Assembly: GCA_020058965.1 (NCBI GenBank)
Contig: JAGVCY010000246.1
Span: 1 to 8,130, forward strand
Origin: Candidatus Omnitrophota bacterium
Lineage (GTDB): Bacteria > Omnitrophota > Gorgyraeia > 2-02-FULL-51-18 > JAGOUK01
Direction of reading: 5' to 3'
DNA: 8,130 bases
The position numbers and the translations under genes are program-made. The notes under the pieces are model-generated. The model ran no database searches. It was given only the letters and a program-made list of their open reading frames with translations, and was not told the DNA's origin. Positions 1 through 7,800 of this stretch are shown in pieces (position 1 is the stretch's first letter; the number at the start of each line of letters is the position of its first letter).

Positions 1-192
1 CACCGCAACGAATCCTGCGGCGGGCATTTCCGGACAGAATTTCAGACCGAGGACGGCGAAGCCAAGCGCGACGACGAAAAATATTGTTATGTGGGCGCCT
101 GGGAGTACAAGGGCGAAGGCGTGAAGCCCGAACTCCACAAGGAAATGCTCGAGTTCGAAAATGTTCATCTGGCCACGCGGAGTTACAAATAG
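1..192 (+). CDS. sdhA: Succinate dehydrogenase/fumarate reductase flavoprotein subunit, C-terminal end (partial)
   Basis: Reading frame 1 is open from the left edge to a TAG at 190-192 and encodes the last 63 residues of the flavoprotein subunit. The segment carries hallmarks of the family's C-terminal domain in the Bacteroidetes/PVC-type enzymes: an NESCGGHFR motif near the start, then a GEAKRDDE stretch, a VGAWEYKG segment, and an ending that reads as a run of charged residues closing in RSYK. The FAD-binding and catalytic parts lie upstream of the window, so only the tail can be judged. The protein oxidises succinate (or reduces fumarate) with covalently bound FAD and passes electrons to the iron-sulfur subunit. 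The sdhB start follows after two bases, which implies co-transcription and probably coupled translation. Family identity is a pattern-recognition call and I consider it secure because of the neighbour. Confidence 0.88.
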   Translation, partial: HRNESCGGHFRTEFQTEDGEAKRDDEKYCYVGAWEYKGEGVKPELHKEMLEFENVHLATRSYK

Positions 193-194
193 CC

Positions 195-971
195 ATGAAC
201 CTGACATTAAAGATCTGGCGGCAAAAAGATTCCAAGGATAAAGGGCGGCTGTCCACCTATCTCGTGAAGGACATCAGCCCGGATATGTCGTTTTTGGAAA
301 TGCTCGACGTGCTCAACGAGCGGTTGATCGGCGAAAAAGAAGAGTCGATCGCGTTCGATCATGATTGTCGCGAGGGGATTTGTGGTGCGTGCTCGCTCGT
401 GATCAACGGTTTGCCGCACGGACCCGAAGGCGGTACGACGACCTGCCAGCTGCACATGAGAAAATTTAAAGACGGGGACACGATTTTTATCGAACCCTGG
501 CGCGCCAAGGCGTTCCCGGTGGTCAAGGACCTGATCGTCGACCGTTCCGCGTTTGACAAAATTATTCAAGCGGGTGGCTTTGTGTCGGTGAACACCGGTC
601 AGGCCCAGGACGCCAATTGTCTGCCGATCGGCAAGGAAACGGCCGATCTGGCGATGGACGCGGCCCAGTGCATCGGATGCGGCGCGTGCGTTGCCGCGTG
701 CAAGAACGCTTCCGCCATGCTTTTTGTCGGAGCCAAGGTCAGCCAACTCGCGCTGCTGCCGCAAGGTCAGGCCGAACGCGAGCGGCGCGTCCTCAACATG
801 GTGAAAACGATGGATGAAGCCGGCTTCGGCAACTGCTCCAACCAATACGAGTGCGAGGCCTCCTGCCCCAAAGAAATCAGCGTCGGCTTCATCGCCAAGA
901 TGAACGCCGAATACCTCAAAGCCGGCTTCAAGCACGACCCCTCCACCCTCCAAAAGACTTCCTCCGACTAG
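195..971 (+). CDS. sdhB: Succinate dehydrogenase/fumarate reductase iron-sulfur subunit
   Basis: This 258-residue protein carries electrons from the flavoprotein to the membrane quinone site. The N-terminal ferredoxin-like domain binds a [2Fe-2S] cluster through C58, C63, C66 and C84 (motif CREGICGAC, later TTTC). The C-terminal domain supplies C159, C162, C165 and C169 ([11 protein letters not shown]) and C214, C220 and C224 followed by Pro, the usual set for the [4Fe-4S] and [3Fe-4S] clusters. All expected cysteines are present and the length is normal. Segments such as [15 protein letters not shown] and [10 protein letters not shown] match the SdhB form that goes with a single di-haem SdhC, which suggests a menaquinone-linked enzyme (inference). 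I chose ATG 195: it lies 2 nt after the sdhA stop, GGAG at 179-182 is upstream, and the protein then begins as homologues do. The frame is open back to an ATG at 84, but that part overlaps sdhA. Confidence 0.95.
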   Translation: MNLTLKIWRQKDSKDKGRLSTYLVKDISPDMSFLEMLDVLNERLIGEKEESIAFDHDCREGICGACSLVINGLPHGPEGGTTTCQLHMRKFKDGDTIFIEPWRAKAFPVVKDLIVDRSAFDKIIQAGGFVSVNTGQAQDANCLPIGKETADLAMDAAQCIGCGACVAACKNASAMLFVGAKVSQLALLPQGQAERERRVLNMVKTMDEAGFGNCSNQYECEASCPKEISVGFIAKMNAEYLKAGFKHDPSTLQKTSSD

Positions 972-979
972 TCGAAAAG

Positions 980-994
980 GTGGGCTCATCCCAC
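980..994 (+). terminator. Small hairpin after sdhB, weak terminator candidate
   Basis: GTGGG (980-984) and CCCAC (990-994) can form a five-pair stem with a CTCAT loop, starting 9 nt after the sdhB stop; two more A-T pairs are possible across a bulged G. No T-run follows (the next bases are TTGTAATC), so as an intrinsic terminator it is poor. The right arm touches the putative -35 box of the next gene pair, so it may instead be part of an operator. Confidence 0.22.
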
Positions 995-1023
995 TTGTAA
1001 TCTATCCCACCATGTGCCATACT
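995..1023 (+). promoter_or_regulatory. Putative sigma70-type promoter of the toxin-antitoxin pair
   Basis: TTGTAA at 995-1000 and CATACT at 1018-1023 are separated by exactly 17 nt. Each matches four of six consensus bases. Transcription would begin near 1030, about 15 nt before the start codon, with the strong ribosome binding site inside this short leader. Two identical ATCCCAC heptamers (988-994 and 1004-1010) lie just before and just after the -35 box. That position would suit binding by the antitoxin for autoregulation, which is usual for type II pairs. The promoter is a consensus match only. Confidence 0.4.
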
Positions 1024-1034
1024 TCTATCAGAGC

Positions 1035-1042
1035 GGAGGAGG
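1035..1042 (+). promoter_or_regulatory. Strong Shine-Dalgarno site of the antitoxin gene
   Basis: GGAGGAGG ends 3 nt before ATG 1046 (the GGAGGA part ends 5 nt before). It is the best ribosome binding site in the window and fixes the antitoxin start. The toxin gene that follows has no comparable site and probably depends on translational coupling, so antitoxin should be made in excess. Confidence 0.75.
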
Positions 1043-1045
1043 CGT

Positions 1046-1342
1046 ATGACATTTAAGAGCATCGTCAAAGATCAGGAATTTAAAGAACTGCCGCAGGCGC
1101 GGGTAGATTCCAAATATCGCGTGTCGCTTGGCGCTGCCGGTAAACAATTGTCGCAGTTTAGGGTTTATCAAAACGCGCTGGGTCAGATTATTTTGGATCC
1201 GCAGGTGTCGGTGCCGGCCTGCGAAGCGTGGCTATTTAAAAATCCAAAAATCTCCAAGTCAATTCAAAAAGGTTTGGAAGACGCCAGGCTGGGCAAAACA
1301 ACCAAGTCCAAGGAAGATTACTCAAAGTATCTCGACAAATGA
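1046..1342 (+). CDS. Putative antitoxin of a type II toxin-antitoxin pair
   Basis: The 98-residue protein has an N-terminal, probably beta-rich part (DSKYRVSLG at ~21-29, FRVYQNALGQIILDPQVSVP at ~38-57), followed by a segment EAWLFKNP and a helix SIQKGLEDARLGK. It ends in a charged, probably disordered Lys/Asp/Ser-rich tail. This order (DNA-binding or dimerising head, helix, flexible toxin-binding tail) is typical of antitoxins. The LDP..S.PA.EAW...NP pattern recurs in small proteins I know as partners of RelE/ParE-like toxins. I cannot name the exact family. The start is fixed by the GGAGGAGG site. The stop TGA overlaps the start of the next gene. Its DNA is less GC-rich than sdhB: hand counts give 24 of 60 for 1141-1200 against 42 of 60 for 661-720, consistent with later acquisition. 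A role as transcriptional autorepressor is inferred. Confidence 0.68.
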   Translation: MTFKSIVKDQEFKELPQARVDSKYRVSLGAAGKQLSQFRVYQNALGQIILDPQVSVPACEAWLFKNPKISKSIQKGLEDARLGKTTKSKEDYSKYLDK

Positions 1343-1638
1343 TGGAGTTGATCTGGACCCATGAGGCGCAGGGCCAGCTAAATCAGCTGGATGCTTCAGG
1401 TCGACATCAAGCAGTCGCTCGACAGGTTAAAAAAGCACTCGGGTTCCTTCAGACCAACCCGCTGCACCCATCTCTTCACACGCATGAATATCAGTCTCTA
1501 GACAGCCCTTACGGCGCCGGCCAAAAGGTTTTTGAGGCGTATGCCCAAAATAATACGCCGGGCGCTTATCGGGTTTTTTGGTGCTACGGCCCCAGGAAGA
1601 AGCAAATCACGATCATCGCGATCACCCCGCATCCGTAG
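1339..1638 (+). CDS. Putative RelE/ParE-like toxin
   Basis: The 99-residue protein would be the toxic half of the pair. After an N-terminal strand (ELIWTHEAQGQL) comes a helical part (residues ~18-38, ARQVKKALGFLQTNP) and then LHTHEYQSL, QKVFEAYAQNN, PGAYRVFWCYGP and a closing ITIIAITPHP. A final strand pair containing YR-aromatic-hydrophobic, followed by an end motif with PH, is characteristic of the RelE/ParE fold. RelE members cleave mRNA at the ribosome and ParE members poison gyrase; the sequence alone does not tell which applies here. Two ATG codons stand back to back (1339 and 1342). The first overlaps the antitoxin end by 4 nt and the second by 1 nt, and neither has a Shine-Dalgarno site, so translation is probably coupled to the antitoxin. 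Confidence 0.66.
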   Translation: MMELIWTHEAQGQLNQLDASGRHQAVARQVKKALGFLQTNPLHPSLHTHEYQSLDSPYGAGQKVFEAYAQNNTPGAYRVFWCYGPRKKQITIIAITPHP

Positions 1639-1680
1639 AATCTTAATATACAGTCGGCTAACAAATAAAAGTTCGCGGTA

Positions 1681-1709
1681 TTGTAATAGAGCGATTTCGC
1701 AAGTACACT
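1681..1709 (+). promoter_or_regulatory. Putative promoter of the giant gene
   Basis: TTGTAA (1681-1686) and TACACT (1704-1709) lie 17 nt apart and each matches four of six consensus bases. The -35 box and spacing are the same as in the candidate promoter of the toxin-antitoxin pair. A start near 1716 would give a leader of about 95 nt and would place the palindrome at 1711-1720 over the +1 site. Confidence 0.33.
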
Positions 1710-1710
1710 T

Positions 1711-1720
1711 CACTTAAGTG
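1711..1720. promoter_or_regulatory. Perfect 10-bp palindrome CACTTAAGTG, possible operator
   Basis: CACTTAAGTG equals its own reverse complement and sits directly after the candidate -10 box of the giant gene, a classic operator position. The adjacent CACTT at 1706-1710 also complements AAGTG at 1716-1720, so a small RNA hairpin is an alternative reading. Confidence 0.3.
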
Positions 1721-1809
1721 GGGAAAATACTGGCGGGAATGTGCTATGTCCTGGATTATAAAAACTTAAACTAATATGAGTTATTTGTTTATTCAAAAGT
1801 CGTATTGTA

Positions 1810-1896
1810 ATGGCATCTAAAAAAAGCCGCACCGTATTGAAAAGTCTTGCGCTAGTCCTGTCATTGGCGATGGCGGGTCAGGATGTGCTTTGGGCC
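1810..1896 (+). other. Signal peptide of the giant protein
   Basis: Residues 1-29 have a basic n-region (MASKKSR, K11), a hydrophobic core from V9 to A22 (LKSLALVLSLAMAG), and two possible cleavage points, after A22 (AMA) or after A29 (LWA, before YPD). There is no lipobox cysteine. This directs the protein to the Sec pathway and supports ATG 1810 as the true start; the next in-frame ATG (1870, residue 21) would cut the signal in half. Confidence 0.75.
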
Positions 1897-4800
1897 TATC
1901 CGGATGCACGGTCTGAGGCGCTTTTTGAAAATCCCATGCCCAAGATGAGATTCCATCTTCCGGCTTCGGTTGCGTCCGTGGAAGACGGCTTTAGAGCTTC
2001 CGCTGGGTCCAAAATGGTCATTCTGCTTCAAGACGCACACACCAACCCTTCCGCCCAGTTCAATCTCGCCCGCGCGCTTGACCGCATTCTCCCCGCAGAA
2101 AAAATCGACCGCGTGTTCGTCGAAGGCGCATGGGGCGATGTGTCGCTCGGCCATCTCAAGCGGCTGGTGGAGCGGGGGACGCTCAAGGGAGTTTCTGCCG
2201 GATTCGTCAACAAGGGTATGCTTAAGGGCGAAGAATTCTTGAATGTCACAGCCGACTACGACTTCTCGATCCGCGGCGCCGAGACTCGTGAGGTTTATGT
2301 AAAGTCCCTGATCGCCTACCGCCGCGCGGTCGGGCACCGCGCCAAAGCCCTGGCGTATTTGGACCGCCTCAAGCGAACCTCCGAGACGCTCAAGGACGAC
2401 TTGTTTAATCCCGAACTGCGCGGCTTTGACCGTCAAGCCCGAAGCTACGCGGCGGGCGAACTACCCGTCACCGATTATTTTGAGGCGATGTACCGGCAGG
2501 CCCAACGATCGGGAGTGTATCTTGGCAACTTCCGCGAACTTCGCGCGCTGAATCGGCTCCGGAAGATCGAGCGGGGAATCGATTTTGAAAAAACCGCACA
2601 AGAGCAGTCTCTCGCGCTCGAATCCCTCCTGGCCGCCGACCGTGAAGCGCTCGGCGATGCGCCTGCTTCCGCCAAACTCAACGCCGATGCCGAAAAAAAC
2701 AACCGCACATTTTTTCTGCTGCTGGAAGAAAAGTTGAACCCGTCCGTCCGGTCCGCCTATCCCAACCTTTTCAAATATTTCCGCTACCTCAAAGAATCCA
2801 AAAAGCTCTCCGCCCGCGGGGTTCTTGCCGAACTTGAGGGTCTTCAGAGGGAGGTTTATTCGCGATTGACCCAAACGCCGGACGAAGCCGCGCTGAACCG
2901 CTATTCAAAAAACCTGGATCTCCTCGAACAGCTCATCTCGCTCAAAATTACTCCCGACGCCTACAGCGAACTTAAATCCGCCGGTTCCACCGATGGTGCC
3001 GCACGCGTCGGCGGATTCCTGAACCGCAAAATCTCCGACCTCGACAAGCACTACGACCGCGCCGTTTTTTTAAACGACGATTTCAAAAAAGCCGAGTCTG
3101 CTGCCCGCGCGTTCTACGCGCTCGCCGAAGAGCGCGACCGGATCTTCGCCGAGGAGACGCTCCGGTCGATGGACCGGGACGGCCTCACCCGCGCGGTCCT
3201 GATCACCGGCGGCTTCCACGCCCCCGGCCTCAAAAAACTCCTCGAGCAAAAAGGAATCTCGTACATCTCGGTCATGCCCCAGGTTCTCGCCGAGACCGAC
3301 TCCAATCGCTACGAGCGCCTCCTCCTCGCCCAAAAAATCACTCCGCCCAGTTCCAAGCAAAAAGTCCTGGCCCGCTCCGCCTCAACCCCGTCCACCCAAA
3401 ACGCCCTGCGCACCCTGGCCGCCCGCCTGTCCGGTCCGACCCTCGCGTCCTACGCAAACGCCCTTGATCTCCCCGCGTCCGCACTTGTAAACGCGCCGAC
3501 CGCCGCTAGTCCTTTAGCCCGGGAAGGTAACCGGTCTACCGTTTCTGCTGCTCGGCTGGCGGATCAAGGAGATTATCGGATGGTGGTTGTGAGCGAAAGG
3601 GACTTGAAGGGGAGGCAGGTTCCGGAGAACATTCGGATGCAGATTGGGGCGGATGGCGTGGGACTTGAACTCGTCGACATGAGAGCGAACCCCGACAACG
3701 GGAGTTGGATCGATGTGATTTATAAGGTTCAGGCCAGCATGTCGTCCGCGGCCGGTCAGCTTCGAATGACTTTGGGCGAGGATGGGAGCATCGTCAGCAG
3801 GGGCTTTGAGGCGATGGAATTCGGAGAAGCCGACGACAATCAGGTGGAGGAGTTTTTTATAGGCGGGATCACCGATTATTTGATGACCTATAGCGGTCAA
3901 TGGACCAAGCTCGGACTGGAAGTGGCCAAGGTCCCGGTCATGCTGAACCGGATGGATTTGGCCGTGATGACGTTTGATGTGGAGGCGGTCAAGGGAAATG
4001 AATCCGTCGAATCCTTTAGCGTGACGGGCAAAAAATTAGGCGAACTGGCCGTTACCTTCTCGTTGGTCAGGAGCAGGGAAGGTCACCCCGCGGTCAACAT
4101 GCCGCCCGGGATACTTGATCGCATGGACGCTTCCAGTCTTATGGTGTTCAAAGCATTTAGGCAATTTGCCGGGGAATCGACACCCGTCGAATTCGGCTGG
4201 ATCCTTCTTTACCGCCATCAAGGAGTAGACAGGATCGGCTTGGTTTCTTACATGGGCATACCGGGCATGGATATGCATGTGCTCGGAGCAAAATTAAAAA
4301 ATATTCTTCTTGGAAAAAAATTCGACCCGAGCAGTTTGGCGGGTGAATCGGCGCTTGAAGAAGAGGGGCCCTCTCATGATGAACCCGAAGGCAACGAAGA
4401 AGGCCGCGATGACTATTGGACGGAACAGCATGCCGCCATGCTTCGCTTGGCGGAAGCGGGAACTTTGGACGGCCGGCCGGAGGATGATTGGATGCCGCCG
4501 CTTGGGTTTATCACGGATACTGAGCAGTGGGCGGATATTTTAAGCACATCGGAGCCAAGATTGACCCGATCAATTGGTTCTGCTGGAGACGCGGCCCTGG
4601 ATTACATCGGTACCGGGTTCGAAAAAGAAGTAAAAACTGTGAAGCTCGCGTCGGATGTTCATTATGCGGATCAGGCCGACGGCGAGCGCCACGAGAATGC
4701 GGTGTTGGACGCGAGCTATCGCGCGGACGACATTCGACGCGAAGAAATACCGTACCGCCGGCTGATGGCGGCGACGCTCATCGCCGGGGCCAAGCTCTTT

Positions 4801-7800
4801 CCTGAATTATTCAACGAAAAAACTCTTCCGGTTCTGATCGCCAGGGCCTGGACGGTCGCAAGACTCGTGCAAATGGAAGGCGAGAACAACATTGTCGACA
4901 CCTCTTTTGGGATCAATTACAAAATAGCCCGGAACATCAACGGCAAGGTTCTGGCCAGGTTTTTATTGGTATTGGCAGTCAGGGATGTCCTGCAGACACT
5001 TCATCCCGAGGAGCCCGAAGACCGCAAGGACGGGGCATTTTTTGAGATAAAACAATTTATCGGCTACGCGATCGTATACGCCTTTATGGAAAGGACGATG
5101 GGGACCGCCGCCGCATCCACCATGTTTAGGAATGATGTTGGAGCACAACCCGTCCGCCCGGAGTCGCTCCAAAATATATTTTTTGACATGGATCGGCAAA
5201 AGGCCGGGGCGGGTCAAACGCCGTGGATGGATCTTTGGAAGGCGGCGATGGAGACGATCGAGAGTGTTCGCAAAAAAGATCCCACGCTGGAACAGCCGTA
5301 TTCGATGGCGCGCATCAAGCGGGAGATTCCTACGAAGCTTTTTGCCATGCAGAGGGAACAGATTGCCAGAAGGCAGGGACTGACTTTTACGATCATGATG
5401 CGGCCGATGGAGGAGATTCAGGCCGATACGGTGATTCTGCCGGTGGACACCGGATTTTTTGACGCTTCGGGCGCTTCCGGCGCGGTGGCGGAGAACTTTT
5501 ATTCGACTCTACCGGCCGGCGAGGCAACGGAATTGACGCAGACTATTTTTACCCAACCCGCCTCAGAAGTTCATAAAAAAACGGATGCAGTGCAGGTCAG
5601 AATGCCGCAGGGGACTCCGTATCCCTGGAAGAGCGTGATTCACATGGTCTGGCGCGGGGCCGGACAGCCGGCATCCATTGCGGATATTCGAACGGCCGTC
5701 GCCAGGGCCCTTTTGAAGGCCAATGACGATCAGTCCACGGTCGCGGCCATCGCATTTCCCCATCATGGCGCGGAAACGACAGACCCCTCCCTGCTGGCAG
5801 ACGGGATCATTTTGGGTGTGCGCGACGCGGTTCTGGAATTGGGACGGAGAAGTTCCGGCAAAGCTCTTGAGCCGCTCCGCCAAATCGTGCTGACCGTGCC
5901 TGACGGCACCGACCTCGCCCTGATCGAGAAAAAATACAAAGCGGTCCTTGGCGGCAAGCGCGGAGCGAGGTTGGCGGAGAGGCCGCGGCATGTGACTGTC
6001 AGTGGGGTTGTCGGTGAGGGGGATTTAGCGAGGGTGGCGGAGAAGCTGGGAGAGGTTTGGGCGAAGGCGGGTCGGGCCATGAGCGATCCGAGCGCGACCG
6101 CTGACGGGCCGGCGACGGCGGTTGGTGTGAGGATTCAGACGGATTCCCGCGGAGTATGGTTGAAGCTCAAGGAACTGGGGTTTGATACGAAGACGGAAGT
6201 CATTCGTTTAAAGAAACCGACTCCGAAGGACTATTTGCTCAAAGAGATGAGTGCCGATGATATTGCCTCTGTCAAAAGAGTGAGCGATGTTTTGCAAATA
6301 TTTTTTACAGAGGACAGTCCTTTTGATTCAATCACCATCGGGTTTGGGGAGTGGTCCGCCGAATGGGACAGGGTCGCGCTCACGGACACCGAGCGGCTTA
6401 CGTTTGGTGAAAAAACTTCTATTCTGAGTTTTGTGAGGCATCCTGGGCATCATCGCCCGTCCGGCGGATTAAAAGTCTCCGCCTCGCAGAACCGGCCCGA
6501 GGCCGATCGGGAGGCGCGGTATTTGTTGGAGCACCCGGCGGTTTTTCATCTTCCGCAATCGGGCGAGCGGGTCGATCAGGAGCGGGTTCAAACGCTTTTT
6601 TCCAGCCTGAGGGAACTCGACAGCAATTTTTTAATGCCGGAAGGAGTGGTTTGGAAGACCCGGTCGGAGGTTGAGGCCGAATACCGGGAGGCCCTTCATC
6701 GGGAGGAGGAAGCGCGCCGATCGGCGGAGCGTGAGGAGACGGCAAGACAATTGGAGGCTGAACGCGCGGCCGCTGCCCCTCGGATTTTGGCTGCCGCACC
6801 GATCGCTAGACCCCAAGCAGTCTCCAAATCCAGAAAAAAATTTATCAAAATCGCGGCCGCGGCAGGTGTTTTATGTCTTTTGATCGGATTTGGAGCGTAC
6901 AAAGCCTGGGACATGCACCGTGAACGTGCGTATCGGGCGGTGGTCGCCGAAGTCCAGCCGCTTCGCTGGGCGGCGGAACGGAGACTCAAGCAGTACAACC
7001 AAGGCACTTCGCTCATCATGATTCGGGGGCCGGGCAGGCAGGGTGAGCCGGCACAAATACATCTCGAGCCGACCGATGCATTTTTGACCGGAATGCAAAC
7101 CTACTTCGAGACTCCCGAATACCAGGCGCTGCTCAAGCTGGCCCGCCTCCAGCACGAACGCCTTGAGCGCTCCTCAAACCCCCTGCCGTTCCTTGGCCGC
7201 GAGAGCCAAATCCCCGTCGAAGCATTTAAGCAATACCAGGAAGCCAATTGGGCCTTGCTGTTGGTCTCCGAATTTAATTGGATGAATTGGCAATACTGGA
7301 ACGTGGTTCAACAGTTGATCGGCGGGTCCGCCAGGACGGGCGTGACGGTCATCGCGGACCACGAGCACCAGTCACCGGAATTTTTTAACGAAAAGCTCGC
7401 GGACGCGGCCAGGCGAGTTCTGGAATTGCCGTTGGCCACCCACTGGGTGAAGGATTCCCGCATATTCAAAGGCGTTTACCTGGAAGGCCGGACACCGGCC
7501 GCGGGCGTGCTCAAAGCCGCGTCCGGCGGCCGTTCGACGCTGGACTTCGCGATGGCGCGGCCCGATCGCGTGAATCTGATACAAATGCTCGCTTCCGGAG
7601 GGCCGCAAGTTGCCTCCGCATGGGGCGGGCCGAGCCGGGCGGACGGTATTTGGATTCTTGAAGAAGCACAAAGACGGATCCGGGGGAACCATTCTGATTT
7701 TTCATTATCCGATTTGAGGAAAACGCTTCAACTTCCCGCTGATCCGGCCGCCTGGTCTCTGGACGATGCCAGAATCCATTTGGACATGGCCACTTACCAT

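Larger units (their letters stand above)
1639..1809. other. AT-rich intergenic region between the toxin gene and the giant gene
   Basis: This 171-bp stretch has no gene. It is far poorer in G+C than its surroundings (hand count 15 of 60 for 1741-1800). It contains a promoter-like pair at 1681-1709, a small GCGA-TT-TCGC inverted repeat at 1691-1700, a perfect palindrome at 1711-1720 and a TATAAA at 1757-1762 that lacks a convincing -35 partner. It also holds an imperfect direct repeat with copies at 1667-1687 and 1795-1811. No terminator with a stem and T-run is visible after the toxin gene. Confidence 0.7.
1667..1811. repeat. Imperfect direct repeat AAAAGT-n-GTATTGTAAT at both ends of the AT-rich spacer
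   Basis: AAAAGT at 1667-1672 followed 5 nt later by GTATTGTAAT (1678-1687) recurs as AAAAGT at 1795-1800 followed 1 nt later by GTATTGTAAT (1802-1811). The copies start 128 nt apart; the first contains four extra bases. The second copy runs into the ATG of the giant gene. They could be two sites for one regulator or a duplication left by an insertion. The 10-nt core is exact, but short enough for chance in AT-rich DNA to be possible. Confidence 0.4.

Noticed and set aside
84..194. In-frame upstream start that would lengthen SdhB by 37 residues
   Set aside because: The extension lies inside the sdhA coding frame and its Arg/Gly-rich residues do not resemble any SdhB N-terminus; ATG 195 directly after the sdhA stop is the better start.
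207..989. 260-codon open frame on the - strand opposite sdhB
   Set aside because: It lies wholly over a well-conserved iron-sulfur subunit gene; its translation has no recognisable motif and is explained by GC-rich codons leaving the opposite strand open.
1785..1808. TTGTTT and TATTGT as a promoter right before the giant gene
   Set aside because: The spacing is only 12 nt and the second box overlaps the region just before the start codon.
1819..1825. A7 run close to the giant gene start as a phase-variation or slippage site
   Set aside because: Similar A7 runs occur at 2693-2699, 4314-4320 and 6834-6840 without frame change and simply encode Lys codons; there is no sign of an alternative product.
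1861..2436. 191-codon open frame on the - strand opposite the start of the giant gene
   Set aside because: The + strand frame carries a signal peptide and domain motifs; the - strand product shows no motif and has no upstream signals.
4310..4805. Two overlapping short + strand frames of 77 and 92 codons
   Set aside because: Both lie in a shifted frame inside the giant gene, are rich in Arg and lack start signals; the main frame is intact across them.
6419..6799. Proline-rich 126-codon frame on the - strand
   Set aside because: Its Pro/Arg bias is the complement of the Arg/Glu/Gly-rich codons of the + strand coiled-coil region.
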